64,000 nucleotides of DNA from Hirsutella rhossiliensis (Eukaryota; Ascomycota; Sordariomycetes; Hypocreales; Ophiocordycipitaceae), in NCBI RefSeq assembly GCF_020360975.1, contig NW_025408669.1, positions 8,246,001-8,310,000 on the forward strand, in the 5' to 3' direction. The notes beneath the pieces are model-generated. The model saw only the letters and a program-made list of their open reading frames with translations, ran no database searches and was not told the DNA's origin. The position numbers and the translations under genes were made by a program. Shown here in pieces: positions 1-13,300 of this stretch; positions within the stretch are counted from its first letter, which is position 1, and each line of letters opens with the position of its first letter.

Positions 1-3000
1 AGACGATATCCTATCTTATAAGCGTTAAAGGACCTTATCTTAAAATACCTACGCTGCACGCGCCCTTAGGTAGGTCTATCCTTCCTTACTAAACTAAGGT
101 AAAGGTAGAAAGGAAGGCTTATCTATTAGCGCTACGCTTCCCTCTATTAAGGAAGCTCCTATATAAGTTTATAGCGCCTTTTATAAGATAAGCTATAGAT
201 CCTAGGCCTCGATATCCGCTCTTATTAGCTAGTCTTAATCCTTCTAAGAAAGTATATTTAAGACTATAGAGTCCTACCTTAGCTAGTACTTAATTAAGAA
301 GTTAAAGCGTAAGAGATACTTTACTTAGTAGGCTTACTACTTTAAAAGGTATTAGTAAGTTATAAAGTACTTAAGGTTCTTATAGTCTATAAGAAACTTA
401 AAGCTCTTATAGCTCTAGAGCTCTACTAACTATTATTTAAGGTAGCTAATAATCGCTAGTATCTCTTTATTATAAATAATATAATTCCGCTTTACTAAGG
501 TTAGCTTATAGGAGTAAAGCGCTACCGGTTACTACTACCTATCTACCTCTTAGGAGAGCGTTCCTCTAAGTACCTAGCTACTATAATCCGCTTCGACTAA
601 TATAGACCGGTTAAAGTCTTACTAAAGTAGTACTAGGGCTTAAAAGAATAGGCCCTTAAGCGTATAAAACGCTCCTTTTTATAAAGCCCTTAATAAAAGG
701 TAGTTTACTTCCTAGTAATCTTATTTAAGGGTATTATAATATAGGAGAAGCCCTTAATAAATATCTTATAATAGTTCGCGAACTTAAGGAAGCTCTATAT
801 ACCTATTTATATAGTTAGGGCCGCTTAGTCTTAAATCGCTTAGATCTTTATAGGATCTACTTATATATATACGCTTATATAAATAATAAAGCTTAGGTAC
901 TTAACCCTCTTAACCTTAAATTTATTATTATTTAAGTTAAGGTAGAGCCTATAAAGTTAAAGGCGCTTTACGACCCTTTATACTTTCTATATATAGTCCT
1001 TATAAGAGCTACTTATATAGATAAGGATATTATTTATATATATAAACGTAAACTTATTAAGGAAGTCTTAAAGTATATTATTAATATAATATTAAAAGGT
1101 AGCGGGCGCTTTTAAGAGGCTAAAGGGCGTTATAAGCTACTTAAATAAGCTATAATATATATAGAACGCTATCTTTTACTCGTTACCCTCTAAGATCTAT
1201 ACCTTATAAAACGCTTATTTTATATCTAGCTTTATAAACTACTTTACTTTTAAGAGGTTATAAAGTATATCTAAGATAAGGGGTAAGGGGTAGTAGTCTA
1301 GCTTTATAATTACGTTTAGAGCCCTATAGTTATAGTAGAACTATATCCCGCCCCTTAGTTTATATATAAATAGGACTAGCGCTCTTACTTTAAAGCTACT
1401 TACTTAAATAAAACCCTTATTTAAGAGGTCCCTTAGCGTCTTCTTTAATACTAATAGCTTTATATATAATATACTATATAGTAGTTTAAATAGTACGGGT
1501 AGTTCTTACCCCTTCTTATTAGTATAAAGTACGATCCTATAGTCTACCCTTAGCTTATATAGGTTAAGCTTATTTACTTCCTAGGACTTAAATAGTAGTA
1601 AAAGGTTATAAAAGCGCTTTAGTATCTATTATTATAGCTTAGCGGTTAACTTTAGCTTCTTTATTTAAAGGGCTTTATCGATATCCGCTAAGCTAACTAT
1701 ATAGACCGCTATATTAGCCGCTACCTAGCCTTCCCTTTACTTTACTTATAATATAGTTCTTATAAAGATAAAGGTAAGGACTTCTTAGGGCGAGTATAAA
1801 GCTTATACGCCTAGTCCTATACTTATAGAACTATTATTATAGCGGACCTACTATTATATAGGCCTAAACTATAGCTTTTTTTAGTATAGAACTAAGTATA
1901 ACTCTATATATAATAACTAAGGTTTCCTAAGGATTAAGGGAAACTTTAGTTAAGGGATTATATAAGCTATAATAAGCTTATAGTAGCTATTAACCTTTAT
2001 AGCTAGCTATATAATACCCTTAATTACTATACTTTTTATTACGCTTAAGGCACCCTTTACTCGCTTTAAAGCGATCTTTTTTACTAGTACTTATATCTCT
2101 TATATAAGCGCCTAATTAACTATAGTATAGTATTAGTAGCCCTTATTTATAAAGGCGGCGATAAGTAAGGTATTATTAATTATAACCTATATTAAAGTAA
2201 GTTCCTCTTTTACATAAGCGGATAATTCCTTTTTCTCTTTTATTAGTACTAGTAATTAAGGCTTTAAATCCCGTCTTTACTTTAGAGCTACTCTTTTTCC
2301 TCTAAGCTTAAGGGGGCGGAGTCCTCCTTATCGTCTAAGGTAAAAAGCAGTTCTATCTTTACTACTTAAACCGCTATAGGCTACTTAGTTAAAAAGAAAA
2401 AGCATTTTATTATAAAGTAAATAAACGCGCTATAATATAAGTAGCGGCCGTTAGCCTTCCTCTTTTTAATATCCTCGCTTATTACTTACTTCGCCTACTA
2501 CTTAAAGTATAGGGCGGTATAGGGGGTAGTCGACGGCGCCTTCTTACTACGTTTAGCCCGGTCTATATAAGTAGCTAATATTAAGGTATCCCTATCTATA
2601 TTAACGGCTGGTTATTTATCTTATAAAGGGGCGGTAATCCTATCGCCGCTATATAGTATATACTTATAAAGCTTCTAGAAATATAGCGTCTACTTATAGC
2701 CCTATACTACCTTTATTAACTAGCTTATATACTCGCTATAGTTAATAGGTATAATTATAAGGATAAGTAGCTCTTATAGGGCCAGCGTATTTAAATTCTA
2801 TAGCTATATAAGCTTCGCGCTATCTTCTTATACTATAGTCCCTGCTACTTATAAGAGCGTCTCTTTAAAATTAAGGAGGAATTCGCTAAAGGTTTATCTA
2901 TCTCTTTACTTAAAGGTCTATAGCCTATCTTATACCTTCTCCCGCTCCTATATATTGCCGAACGTATATATAAGGTATTAAAAGAAGTCTTATAGGTTAC

Positions 3001-3638
3001 GTTTACCCTTAAGGCTGCCTTTATCTTAAAATCTAGAGATCTACTATATCTAGGGCTCTAGTAGTATATAAAGGAGTAAATACTACGCTATATCGTAATA
3101 GCTATTTAGGCCCTATTTCTTATTAGTTATAAACTTTATCTATAGCTAGCTAAGGAAGAAATAAAAGTACTTTAGCCTACCGTCCTAAGTTAGCTAAGGG
3201 AGCGGCTTCCGCGTCGGTAGTATTACCGCTATAACTAGCGGTATAAAGGTTATAGGGGTTAAAGCTAGTCCTATAGATAGCTTCCCTAGTATAGTAAGAA
3301 CCTTATCCTTCTTACTAGCCGTCGCGCTTTTAATTACTTCTAGGATAGCTACGATACTTCCTATCCGTCTAAGGAGGGGCGGAGTACTTCCTTAAAAAGG
3401 TAGTACCCTCTCTAAAGAAATATCTATTAGATCTATTAGTTAATAGCTTATACTATTATAAAGTAAGTAAAGGTATATATATAGGTGCCGCTTATAAGAT
3501 AATATTAATAAGCTATATAAGGCTTTATTATACGCGGCTAGCCTATATATATATATATAGGATCCGGCCCTTTATATATAACTATATAGCTTAGGCTATA
3601 GCCTAAGCTTATAACTTATAATAGTTAAAGACTCTTAT
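1..3638 (-). mobile_element. Gypsy-type LTR retrotransposon remnant (family C), RIP-degraded, cut by window start
   Basis: Read on the minus strand, and treating TAA/TAG as mutated Gln or Trp codons, about 900-1,560 gives a clear Gypsy reverse transcriptase. A YRALN-type motif lies at 1310-1327 and the catalytic YVDD box, now reading YINN, at 1029-1040 followed by ILIY. Upstream pol and gag should occupy about 1,600-3,400, where I could not recognise individual domains. The stretch at about 3,466-3,600 resembles 52,116-52,228 and may be the LTR or leader end. No frame is open, so nothing here can be expressed. CpA and TpG are nearly absent. The family assignment rests on the reverse transcriptase only. 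Confidence 0.75.
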
Positions 3639-4059
3639 AGTTACTATAAGAATATAGTAAGGAAATTATAGAGAAATACCTATACTTACCTAGGGAAAAT
3701 ACTAAGAAATATAGCTAATACGCTATATTACTATTATATAATTATAAGGTTAAGATATTACTTAGTTAAAGCCCTAAGTAAGGTCTTATACTCGCTATAA
3801 TATATATAAAAGATAGAGAACCTATTAGATCTTAGGCGGGTAGAAACGAATATAGATAGTTATTACTACTCTTACTTTAACTTATAAAACTAATAGGTCG
3901 TCTATATTTAAAGCGCGTAATAATATATAGTAGCTAGTCTATATAATATATTTAATTATATATAGTAGCTAGTTTATTTAGTTACTTATTAAACCTATAC
4001 TAGATCTAAGTAAACGGCTAGGTTAAAGTACTAGCCTTATACTAAGGGACTAGTATATA
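3639..4059 (+). repeat. Gypsy A 5' LTR (421 bp)
   Basis: It is a direct repeat of 27642-28062, with no length change and differences that are mostly C/T and G/A. Both copies start AGTTACTATAAG and end GACTAGTATATA. The exact termini are uncertain because mutation has removed the usual TG/CA ends. Confidence 0.6.
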
Positions 4060-7000
4060 ATAAGTAGTAGTAATTCTAACTCCCTTAACTATTTATTCTC
4101 TTAAAATCTATATTTAATAGAATAAAAGATAAAGAATAAGGAAAGGGATAAGTTAACCTTAACTTATAAACCTTAATATCTTTTTAAGAAGAAAGCTCTT
4201 ACTTATATACTAATAAATACTAGCTTCTTAATTTCTTTTTATAAAAGAAATACTTAGGGAACTTTAGATAAAAGTAGAACTTTAACGTATTAAAGCTTAA
4301 GTAATATAAAGCTTTTATTAGCGGTTAAAAAGATACTTATTTCTAGGATATTTCCTATTAAGTTCTTATAGAAATAAAAAATAGCTAGATTACCTACCTT
4401 AGTAGTAGGAATAACGCTTAAAGGAATTAAAAGTAGAACTTCTATAATATAACTTACTGGCTTACCTAGCTAATTATTAAGGCCTATAAGAATAAATTAA
4501 TAACGTAAAATACGTTTTAGTAATAAAGTAATATTAGCTATAAGTAATAGAGCTATATAGAAATCGGTATAGTATAGCTTCCCTTACCCCGCCCTAACTA
4601 CCTTTATTAAAAGGATAAAGCCTTAAAAGTTCGCTAAGAAGTTCGCTAAACTATAATAAATAAAATAAGGAAGAACTCTTAAATAATAATACCTTTAGTA
4701 GTACGTTCGCAATAATAACCCTAGTAAACTAGCTAGTAAGTCTAATTATAAAAGAAGCTCTTATAAAACTCTTAGTAAAAGCTATAGTAAGAGAAACTAA
4801 GGATAATACTATTATAAACCCTTCTTAAGTACTTTTAGTATATATTAAACTAGAAGATATAAGGAAGTTTAACCTTACTAGCCCCTTTAATATAATATTT
4901 AACGTCCTTAAATAAACTAAGAAAATAATTATATATAAAAGCCTTAATTAATTTATTAATTTTATAAAGCAAGTAGCTATTTATAAACTAGAATATACTA
5001 ATAAACTAGCGAAACTAATCCCTAGCTTACTTTATAAAACCGCTATTAAATAGTACTCTAGCGATCTTAGTAAATCTAACTAAGCTATACTTTATACCCT
5101 AGACTAAGGATATACTACCTAGTATACTAAACTATAAAAACGCTTTACTATCTAGCTAAAAGTAGCTTTAAGATCTTTATAAATAAAACGATTTACTACC
5201 TTAAATATTATAAATAAAGCTAACTTTTATAAATAAATATTAAAGCTTTACTAAAAAGTAAAAGTAGCGCTATACTTAAAAGAGCACCTTACTATACTAG
5301 TTTATTAACGACTAAATATATTACTATAAGAGTTATTCTACTAACCTATTAGTTTAAAATTATTTAAAACTTAGATTAATAACTATAAGTAACTTATCTT
5401 ATAGTTAGAAACTAAGCTAATAGTTACGTTATAAGGGAAGATAAGTAATATAATAAAAGAATATATATAAGGTAGGTTACGCGAAACTAAGAATAAGACT
5501 ATAGTAAACTCTACTTTATTTATAGCTAAACTAACTAGTTAGAAAGCCTAGGAATAAAGATAATTTTAATAGAAAGGAAATATAATAACTATATTAAGAT
5601 AAAATAATTTACGCTAAGTAAATATAAGCTTAGTATTAAACTAGTTAACTAGTCCTTAAACTAGACTATAGCCTTAGGATTTAAAACTAAAGGAAGGCTC
5701 TTAGGAAAACTTAATCGTTATTAACCTTACTTATTAGCTTAAAGCGGTACTAACTAATAACTAAGGCGGGATATATCTTTCCTAGGAAATATAAAACTAA
5801 ATCTTATTTACCTAGGATAAAGGGCTAAAAGATAAGGATACGACTACTAATATAAAAGAAGAAACTAAAGAAATAAAAGATAAGATCTTATTTATTCCTA
5901 ATATAATAAAAGTAGAACCTATAGGACTAAGCCGTTTGCCTAGAATACTAAGGAACTAGCTACCTATAAGAGCGGCGCTATAAACTAAAATATTAGATCT
6001 AATAAAGTTATCTTAGTTTATATATACTTAGATATTTATCTTTAAAACTAAAGGCCTAAACTAGCTATTAAACGTATATATAGACTTTAATATAGCCTAC
6101 TTTATAAATAAGGAAGACTAGCTTAACTACTTTAGTAATATAACCCTTAATATAACTTAGTAGGTCTTACTATTTAGTATAAGGAAATAATAAACTAAGG
6201 GTTAAGCGACCTTAATAATTAATATCCTAGGGAAATAAAGAATAGGATTTAAGGTTAGGTAATTTACTATTAGCGCCTAGGTAGTCTAGACCCTATTTAT
6301 AGGATTATTACTTAGATAAGATTTCTTAGTATTAAATAAAGTTAATATCTTAAACTCTAAGGGAATAATATTTATTAGCTTATATAGTAACCTAATAGTT
6401 ATAGCTCGCTTAACTTAATAGGTATAAGAATATACCCTTATATTCCTATTTTACTATTATAAAGAAATAATAGGTATAGGGAGGCTTTATAGAATAAGCT
6501 AGTAAAAAGAGGCTCTATAATATAGTCTAAGGGAATAACCCTTAAAAGATAAAGACCTCTACTAGACATCTATACCTTCCTCTAGGAAAAGCGGGTTATA
6601 ATAAGCCTATCCTTATAAACAGAAATATGCATAAAATGTATAAGTTAATTACGAGTAGAACGGATATCCTATTGCCTATTTTAGCCTAGCGGTTCCGAAG
6701 ATATCCGCGATACGAGAATAGGTAGGGCATAGAACATTCTAGTTAAATCTACTACTTATACTAGAACCTATAGTCTTACGTTAACTATCACGCAATAATT
6801 AGACCACCTACTAAGTTAAGAAGATATACTATAGATAGAGCATTTTAAGTACTAGAGAATATGCTAGAAAGCTAACTAATTGGTCTACTAGTAGGCGAGC
6901 AATAGTCTATAAAAGACGAAGGATTTCCCTAGGAGTAGTTGATAGAATAAGTAAGTTCGTAAGTATCCTTTACAACGCTATTCTTTTAATATATTATTCA

Positions 7001-9764
7001 GCCTCTTATATGCTCGTTATAAATTCCGGACGAAATCCTACCCTATACTCCTTCGACCGATCTTTCCGCTTATAGCATCGATTACCCGATTCTACGCTTA
7101 TTGCTTATACCTTCTTATAATAGGGCTACGCGATCTATTATTAAGTTATATACTAAGCTAACGTCGATATCCTTATATATAAGATAGAATGCTTACTAGT
7201 ATAAATTAAGAACGTACTAAGGGACTATAACCTAGTGTTTTTTCTAAGAGACCTATTATTAGCTTATAACTTAATTTAAAGTTTAACTCTAGTTATAGTA
7301 GTTAATACTACCGCTCGCTATATTAGATTTAAGAAAGGATAGTACTTAGGAATACTAATAAACCTTAGTAACGAAATATAGTTTTTATAGAACGACCTAC
7401 CTAAGGAAGCCCTAGCTAGGGTAACTCTAACTAAAGAGCTAGCTATATAAAAGACTATAAAATATAGTAAACTATACTAAGATACTAACCTATTAAAAGA
7501 AACCCTAGAAGAAAGGAGCCCTAAGTTTATTAAAGGAGAACTCCTTTTATAGATATATAAATAGGCTTTAAACTATAAGATTAGGATTTTATAAGACTAT
7601 AGCCTCTTAAAAATAACTACTTTATAGGACGCTAAAATCTATAATTAAGACCCCGCGTTTATAAAAAAGATTTAATATATAGTCGCTTTATTCCTAACCC
7701 TATAAAAGGACTAAGGTACTATTAAGGTCTACTTAGACTACTATATATATATCCCGCTAGTAGAAAATTAATACCTATAAAAACTAATATTTAAGGCTTA
7801 CTTACTTAGCTAAAAAGATAAGGTATTAATCGACTAAACTTATAACGACCTATATTAAAAGGGGCGTATAAAATAAGCTATAAAGGTAACCCCGTTCGCT
7901 TACTTTATATTTATAGTCTAGAAAACTATATATAGTAATAAAAAGGGCTAAATAGTAATAAACCTATGCGCTCTTAATAGCGTAGCTATCTTAAACGCTT
8001 ACTTAATACTACTTTAAGGAGATATAATCTAAAAGCTATAAGAGAAACGCTTTATTTCCGTTATAAACGCTTAGTCTTTCTTTTATTAGTTCCTTATTTA
8101 TAAAGAGTATTAGGAAAGGTTTATAGTAATTAGCTATAAAAGCTTAGAATAACTAATAGTAGCTTTAATAAGATATAAGAACTTACCTATATACGTTTAA
8201 AGATTTATAGACTAAATCCTCTAAGAATATATAGAATATTCCTTTAAGTATATAGATAATATTATAATATACTTAGATATAAAAGATAACTATATTTATT
8301 ACTTTTAAGCTATCTTTTAACTCTTTATAAACTATAACCTAGCCTTAGCTAGATCGAAATTATTCCTAAGCTACTTATTTATAAAACTATTAGGATTTTA
8401 AGTTAATAGTATTAGCCTAATAAATACTAAAGAATAAGTATAAGTATTATAAGATATAAAGTTTCTAAATACCTTATAAGTATTAAAAAAGTAGCTCGGC
8501 TTAGTTAACTAGCTATAGTACTTAGTAGCTTACTTTTCTTAAAAGGTAGAAGCGCTTTAAGCTTAGAAAATAATAATACTTAAGGAAGCGTAAAAGAGTT
8601 AAGCGCTACTTAAAGGATTAGTAAGGAATAGATATACCTTTAAGGCAACGTACTAACTATCCTTAGTAAAGGAATAAGCCTTTTAAGATATTATAAACGC
8701 TCTTATAAAACTAATATAGCTATATTATTTTAACCTATAATAGCTATTATTCCTATAAATCGATGCTAGCTATAAGCTAGGCTTTATAGTAATAGCCTTC
8801 TACTTAGTACTAAGGGTAGACTAAAACCTAGGAAGGACCTTACCTTAAATAAGTATTTAGCTAATCTTTTACCTTAGTAAACGCTTAACTAGTAAAGAGC
8901 TTAGATACTAGCTTACTAAACTTAAAGTCGCTTATCTTTCTTAGGTATATCGAAAGCTCTAGTTATATATTATCTCTACCTTATTATTAAAGGTCGTTAT
9001 ACTAACTAACTATACTATTATAAGCGTAATCTTAAAGTAAATATTACTATTTACTACTAGTATAAATATAAATAATCGACTAATACTTACTTTATAGTAC
9101 CTTAGCTAGTTTCCCTTAAAAGTCTATTATATTCCTAGAACTATAAATATCTTTATTAATATACTATCTTAACTACTATCTATAATACCTAGGAAATATA
9201 AACCTAGAGAATTAAACCGCGTTTAAGAAGATAAAGCGCTAGTTAAATATATATATATAGTTATAGAATCCTTTATTTAACTTAACCTATACTAAAAGAT
9301 CTAGGAAGTATACGCGGAAGAACCTAAGTAAGCTAGTATACTAAAGTAGCTTAAAAGTAATAAGTCCTAGGTCGGTTTCTTATTTATCTAATAAAAGGGG
9401 TTACTTTATTTAGTTAAGTCTAAAGGTCGTTATTAGCTTTATATCCTTACTACCTATACTAAGGAAATTATCGCCGATAACTACGCGCGTAAATTTTACC
9501 TTAAATAGTAAAGGATATAAAAGGAGTTATCTTTTATATTTACTATTACTAGCCTTAAGAAACTTATTAATAGCTTTATTAATAAGTACGATACTTACTA
9601 TAAGAACTAAACCGACCGGTTAAAGGCCCTTAGTAAGTAGTTTTAATTACTTCCCTAGCCTTACCTTTTTATATAATCGCTATAGATTTTATTATAGGGC
9701 TCTTAAACGTCCTTATAAACCGAAATTTATATATACTACTTATTAAGGTCTACTATAATATACT
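4060..9764 (+). pseudogene. Gypsy A gag-pol, 5' part, RIP-inactivated
   Basis: The polyprotein encodes gag, protease, reverse transcriptase, RNase H and the start of integrase, whose products would copy RNA to cDNA and insert it. The reverse transcriptase is legible: an ALN motif near 7,970, and the catalytic box at 8249-8260 now reading YIDN (expected YVDD), followed by IIIY. RNase H and tether sequence follow to about 9,100, then integrase up to the Copia insertion. Stops are frequent and are TAA or TAG at positions expected to be Gln or Trp. The gag part (about 4,060-6,000) is too eroded to name domains. A separate insertion splits it at 6559-7248. It is not expressible. Confidence 0.7.
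6559..7248. mobile_element. 690-bp insertion in Gypsy A, much less RIP-mutated, identity unknown
   Basis: The segment is flanked by the direct repeat AGACCT (6553-6558 and 7249-7254). Dropping the segment plus one AGACCT rejoins a Gypsy A reading frame (KDKD-LLLAYN across the junction), which supports a real insertion with a 6-bp target duplication. CA and TG dinucleotides are common inside but nearly absent on both sides, so it has seen much less mutation. Only weak end similarity is visible (ACTAG near each end in inverted orientation). No convincing coding motif was recognised; a Copia integrase fragment or a non-autonomous DNA element are both possible. Confidence 0.55.
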
Positions 9765-10227
9765 TGTCGCGAAGCGTGGCCTGATTTCGCAGTTCCCGGA
9801 GATATCCCTTAGCACGAGGGACTAAGGAAGCTAAAAACACCCGGTATAGAAGAAGGAAGAAGGAGCTGAAAAGAGGTATAGGGAGGAGGGTAGGAGCATA
9901 AGGGGAAGTATAAGTAGCGAGAGATAAGAAGGATAAACCGGTAACGGCTAAAAAGGAAGGGAAAACCGGTAAAAGGCTCGGTAGTCGAAAGGACATTAGT
10001 AGCTTCTTTAAGTAGGATCTTCTTTGTTAATTAAGGTGCTAGATAGGTATAAAAGGGGGCGTTAGATAGAGGAAAGAAGGACAATCAAGGCAATACAACA
10101 ATCACTCCCCTACTGCAATTGCTGCCCCCGCAAGATTCAAACATCTCTGCCCTGCATGTCCGACCCCTTACTTCTAATTTCACCTTCGTGCATTTTATAT
10201 GCACTTCTCGCATCTCTATACGCAAGA
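9765..10227 (+). repeat. Copia copy 1 5' LTR
   Basis: It repeats 15590-16052 at the same length (463 bp). The roughly 15-20 differences I could see are nearly all C/T or G/A transitions in CA/TG context, so they reflect RIP more than clock-like divergence. A TATA-like run (GGTATAAAAGGGG) at about 10,045-10,057 could be the element promoter. Confidence 0.92.
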
Positions 10228-10241
10228 GTTATGAGCCTAGG
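10228..10241 (+). other. Copia primer-binding site matching initiator tRNA-Met anticodon arm
   Basis: The bases directly after the LTR are GTTATGAGCCTAGG; other copies read GTTATAAGCCCGGG. The reverse complement, CCGGGCTCATAAC, is the anticodon stem-loop of initiator tRNA-Met including the CAT anticodon. Priming from an internally cleaved tRNA half is known from Drosophila copia and yeast Ty5. The match also fixes the LTR boundary. Confidence 0.7.
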
Positions 10242-10372
10242 AGGAATAGTATTCCTATACCTTCCGGCTGCTGCAAAAGGCACCCTTCTTGAATCCCTCG
10301 TGGCTCCCTTTTACCCCTCTTACTAGAAAAGCCGATTTTTAACCGACTTTTCTGCCCCCTCTTTCCGCAACG

Positions 10373-13300
10373 ATGACAAAAATCGACTCCTCTGCCGTCC
10401 CTACGGTCCGTAGGACGATTCTTACAGAGCCCTAAGATTGGGATAAGTAGGTAAAAGAGCTACGGGCTCGTGTAGATAGAACTATCCATAATTTAGTCTT
10501 CTCTAATAAGCAGGACCCTCTCGAGCCCCCTCTTCGTCCTAGGGCAACGGACTTTATAGAGGGAGCTACCCTCTTCTCCGAGCTAACCTCTGCATAGCAG
10601 AGAGCTTTTTCTGCTGCCTTAGGTGACTACGAAAGTCATCGAAAGGAATACCTTTACGAGACAAAGCTACTAACGGCTGCTCGTACGGCGATAACGGAAT
10701 CCGTTAGTGCCGTAAAGCTAATCTCTCTTCGAGAGGAAGAGACTCCTAGGCAGTGGCTTTTAAAGCTCGAGACCTCGACAGCTCCTCGAGAGGTTATATA
10801 ACTGACCGTATTAGGAAGACCTATACGGCCCACCTAGGAGCTTTTTCTGCTAGGAACCTGCTAGCTTCTTCGTGGCTAGCTAAGTAGGAAGAAATCCTCG
10901 AGGAAGCTAACCAATACTTCCTAACAGAAGCTCTTTCCGGCCAGTGGCTACGGGATATATCTCTACTAATAAAGCCTATTAGTGACGGTTACTCGACTAT
11001 CTTTCGAGAAGCTAGCCGGGAACTAGACGAAGAGGCTGCTAGAGTACAACAGTAAGCAGTCTTATTCATTCGTGGCCAGCACTTAACCTAGACGGCTCGA
11101 CCTGCAGCTGCTGCAGCCCTTGCTGCTGCGGCTCCCGCTGCTGCTGTTGCGGCTGTTGCTCCTTCGGCTCCACCTCCCTCGAGAGCATTAACACTGTCTT
11201 CAACGGCTGCCGTAGGCCCGGCCCCGGCTCCGCCTCTTGCTCCGGGCCCGGCCCCGGTCCCGTTAGTCAGACCGGCCCGACTAGTCCCCCAATGGACCTT
11301 TCAGTCCGTTAGTCGAAAAATCAGGGAACTAGTCGAAATCGAACCTCTTCGTTAAAATCAGCAACAAGGGTAAAAGGGGGTTTTCCAGACCTTCCGGACC
11401 GGGACGAGGATTCCTCGAAGAAACGTACGAGAAGGAATCGACCTACCTGCCAAGCATGCAAAAAGCCCCATCGGCTGGAAGACTGCTAGCAGGTCTTCGA
11501 GGAAAACCGACCCGAAGGAGTCAACCCTTTAAAGAGGCTACGAGAAATAGTACAATAATCTCTTAAGGAGGACCCCTCGTTGCAGAAGAAGATAGACGAG
11601 ATTCGGGTTACTAAGAAATAGCAACTAATAACGCCGCTGCCCTTATTCGAGCCGCAAATTCGAGGAAAAATCGTTGGTATAGCAAATCCGGCATTCGTCT
11701 TCCCCACGGATCAGCAAGACCAACCGTTAGGACCCTCCGACTATCCCCTACGAAAATCAGCTATCCTTGACTCTAGTGCGTCCCTCGATATATGCAATAC
11801 ACTCTCACGATTCCGGTCCTTTAAGAAGGCATAAAAGGAATATCTTATTGCCGGGGAATCAACCGTACGGATAGAAGGATACGGAAGGGTGAATTTCACG
11901 ATGAAATTACCTAACGGATCTATACGAATTCTTCGAAGAAAAAGGGTAGCTTTTTGCCCTCGATTTTCAACGAGCCTAATTTCCTTCCGCCTTCTTCGAG
12001 AGGAAGGAATCTTCTAGGATATAACGTCTAAGCCTACGAGGCTAGTCTAGAAGAATCAGACTATTGGGCTTATCGAGGAAAAATTCGGTCAATTTGTTCT
12101 CGAATTCCGACCTATCCTTAGGAAGGAACCTCTCGAGAAGACAGCTTTCCCTGCTAGGAGGAATAGGTCTACCACAAAGGACCCTCTACCGGCAGCCCAA
12201 GGAGACGGCATTCTTTAGCACGCACGACTTGGTCACCCGGGCCCCCTAGCTTTACATAAGCTAGGCCTACAACAAGGCGTACGAATAAGGGGCCCAAAGA
12301 CCGTCGAATGCGAATACTGCGGCCAAGGAAAGGCCAGGAGACGAATTTCTAGACGGACCCTAATACGGCCGGACTAGCCGTGTGAGGAAATTTAGGTCGA
12401 TTAGACCGACGTCTCTAGGGACCAGGAAAGCTTCGTCAGGGTAATGTTTTTCACAGACGCCTTTTTAGGGATGGTTTTCCCCTATTTCTTACGGACCTAC
12501 CTAAGCAAGCATAACTGGTCTGCCCTTAGGGACTTCGTTAACTAGATGAAATCCTACTTCGGCTATAAAGTAAAGAAGATACGGTCTAACGGAGAGCTAT
12601 TTACGAAAGATATCTTAAATTAGCTACGAAAAAGGGGCATTCTACCCCTCCCGTCAGCACCGAATACCTAGGCCCAGAACGGAGGGGCAGAAAGATCAGG
12701 GGGTGCTGTGATAGAAAGGGCCCGTACGATGAGACTTGCTGTAAAGCTTCTACACGACCTTTGGAGGGAAGTCGTTGAGACCGCCTATTACCTTCGGAAC
12801 CGGACCCTAAGGGACCCTAGGGGACTAAGGGACTATAGGGACCCAGAGACCCTTTTTAAGACCTAAGGAATAGATTGGAAATCCCCCCTCGAGCTCTTTA
12901 CGAAGAAAAGGGCCTCGCTAGCCCACCTTCGTGCCTACGGCTGCAAGGCATACGCAATGACTGCCGATGCACAGCTAAAAAGGAAGAAGAAAAGAAAGCT
13001 TAATCCTAGAGCCTTTATTAGTTACCTCGTTAGTTATAATTCTACGAATATCTTCCGGATCTAGATTCCTCTTCTACGGAAGGTTATTTCGACTAGGGAT
13101 GTGATTTTCGACGAATCTAGCTTTTTCGACGGAAAGAGGGATCAACAGCCCCTCTTACTCTCTCAACGTCAGCTAATTCAGAAGATTCAAATCCCCCCTT
13201 CCCAACAGTCTTAAGAAGAGGTCCTAGACGAGGAAACGGAAGAAGAAACCGACGTCGAAGTAGTCGAGGATAACGCCGACTTCGAAGAAGAGGAAGCTGC

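Noticed and set aside
9736..9996. Minus-strand 86-codon frame, with twins at 15564-15821 and 59269-59493
   Set aside because: They lie antisense inside Copia LTRs, and similarity between them follows from the LTR copies. Composition is low-complexity Leu/Ser/Pro; no sign of a gene.
12064..12249. Plus-strand 61-codon frame inside Copia copy 1
   Set aside because: It is an out-of-frame stretch within the pol region; the integrase frame explains this sequence better.
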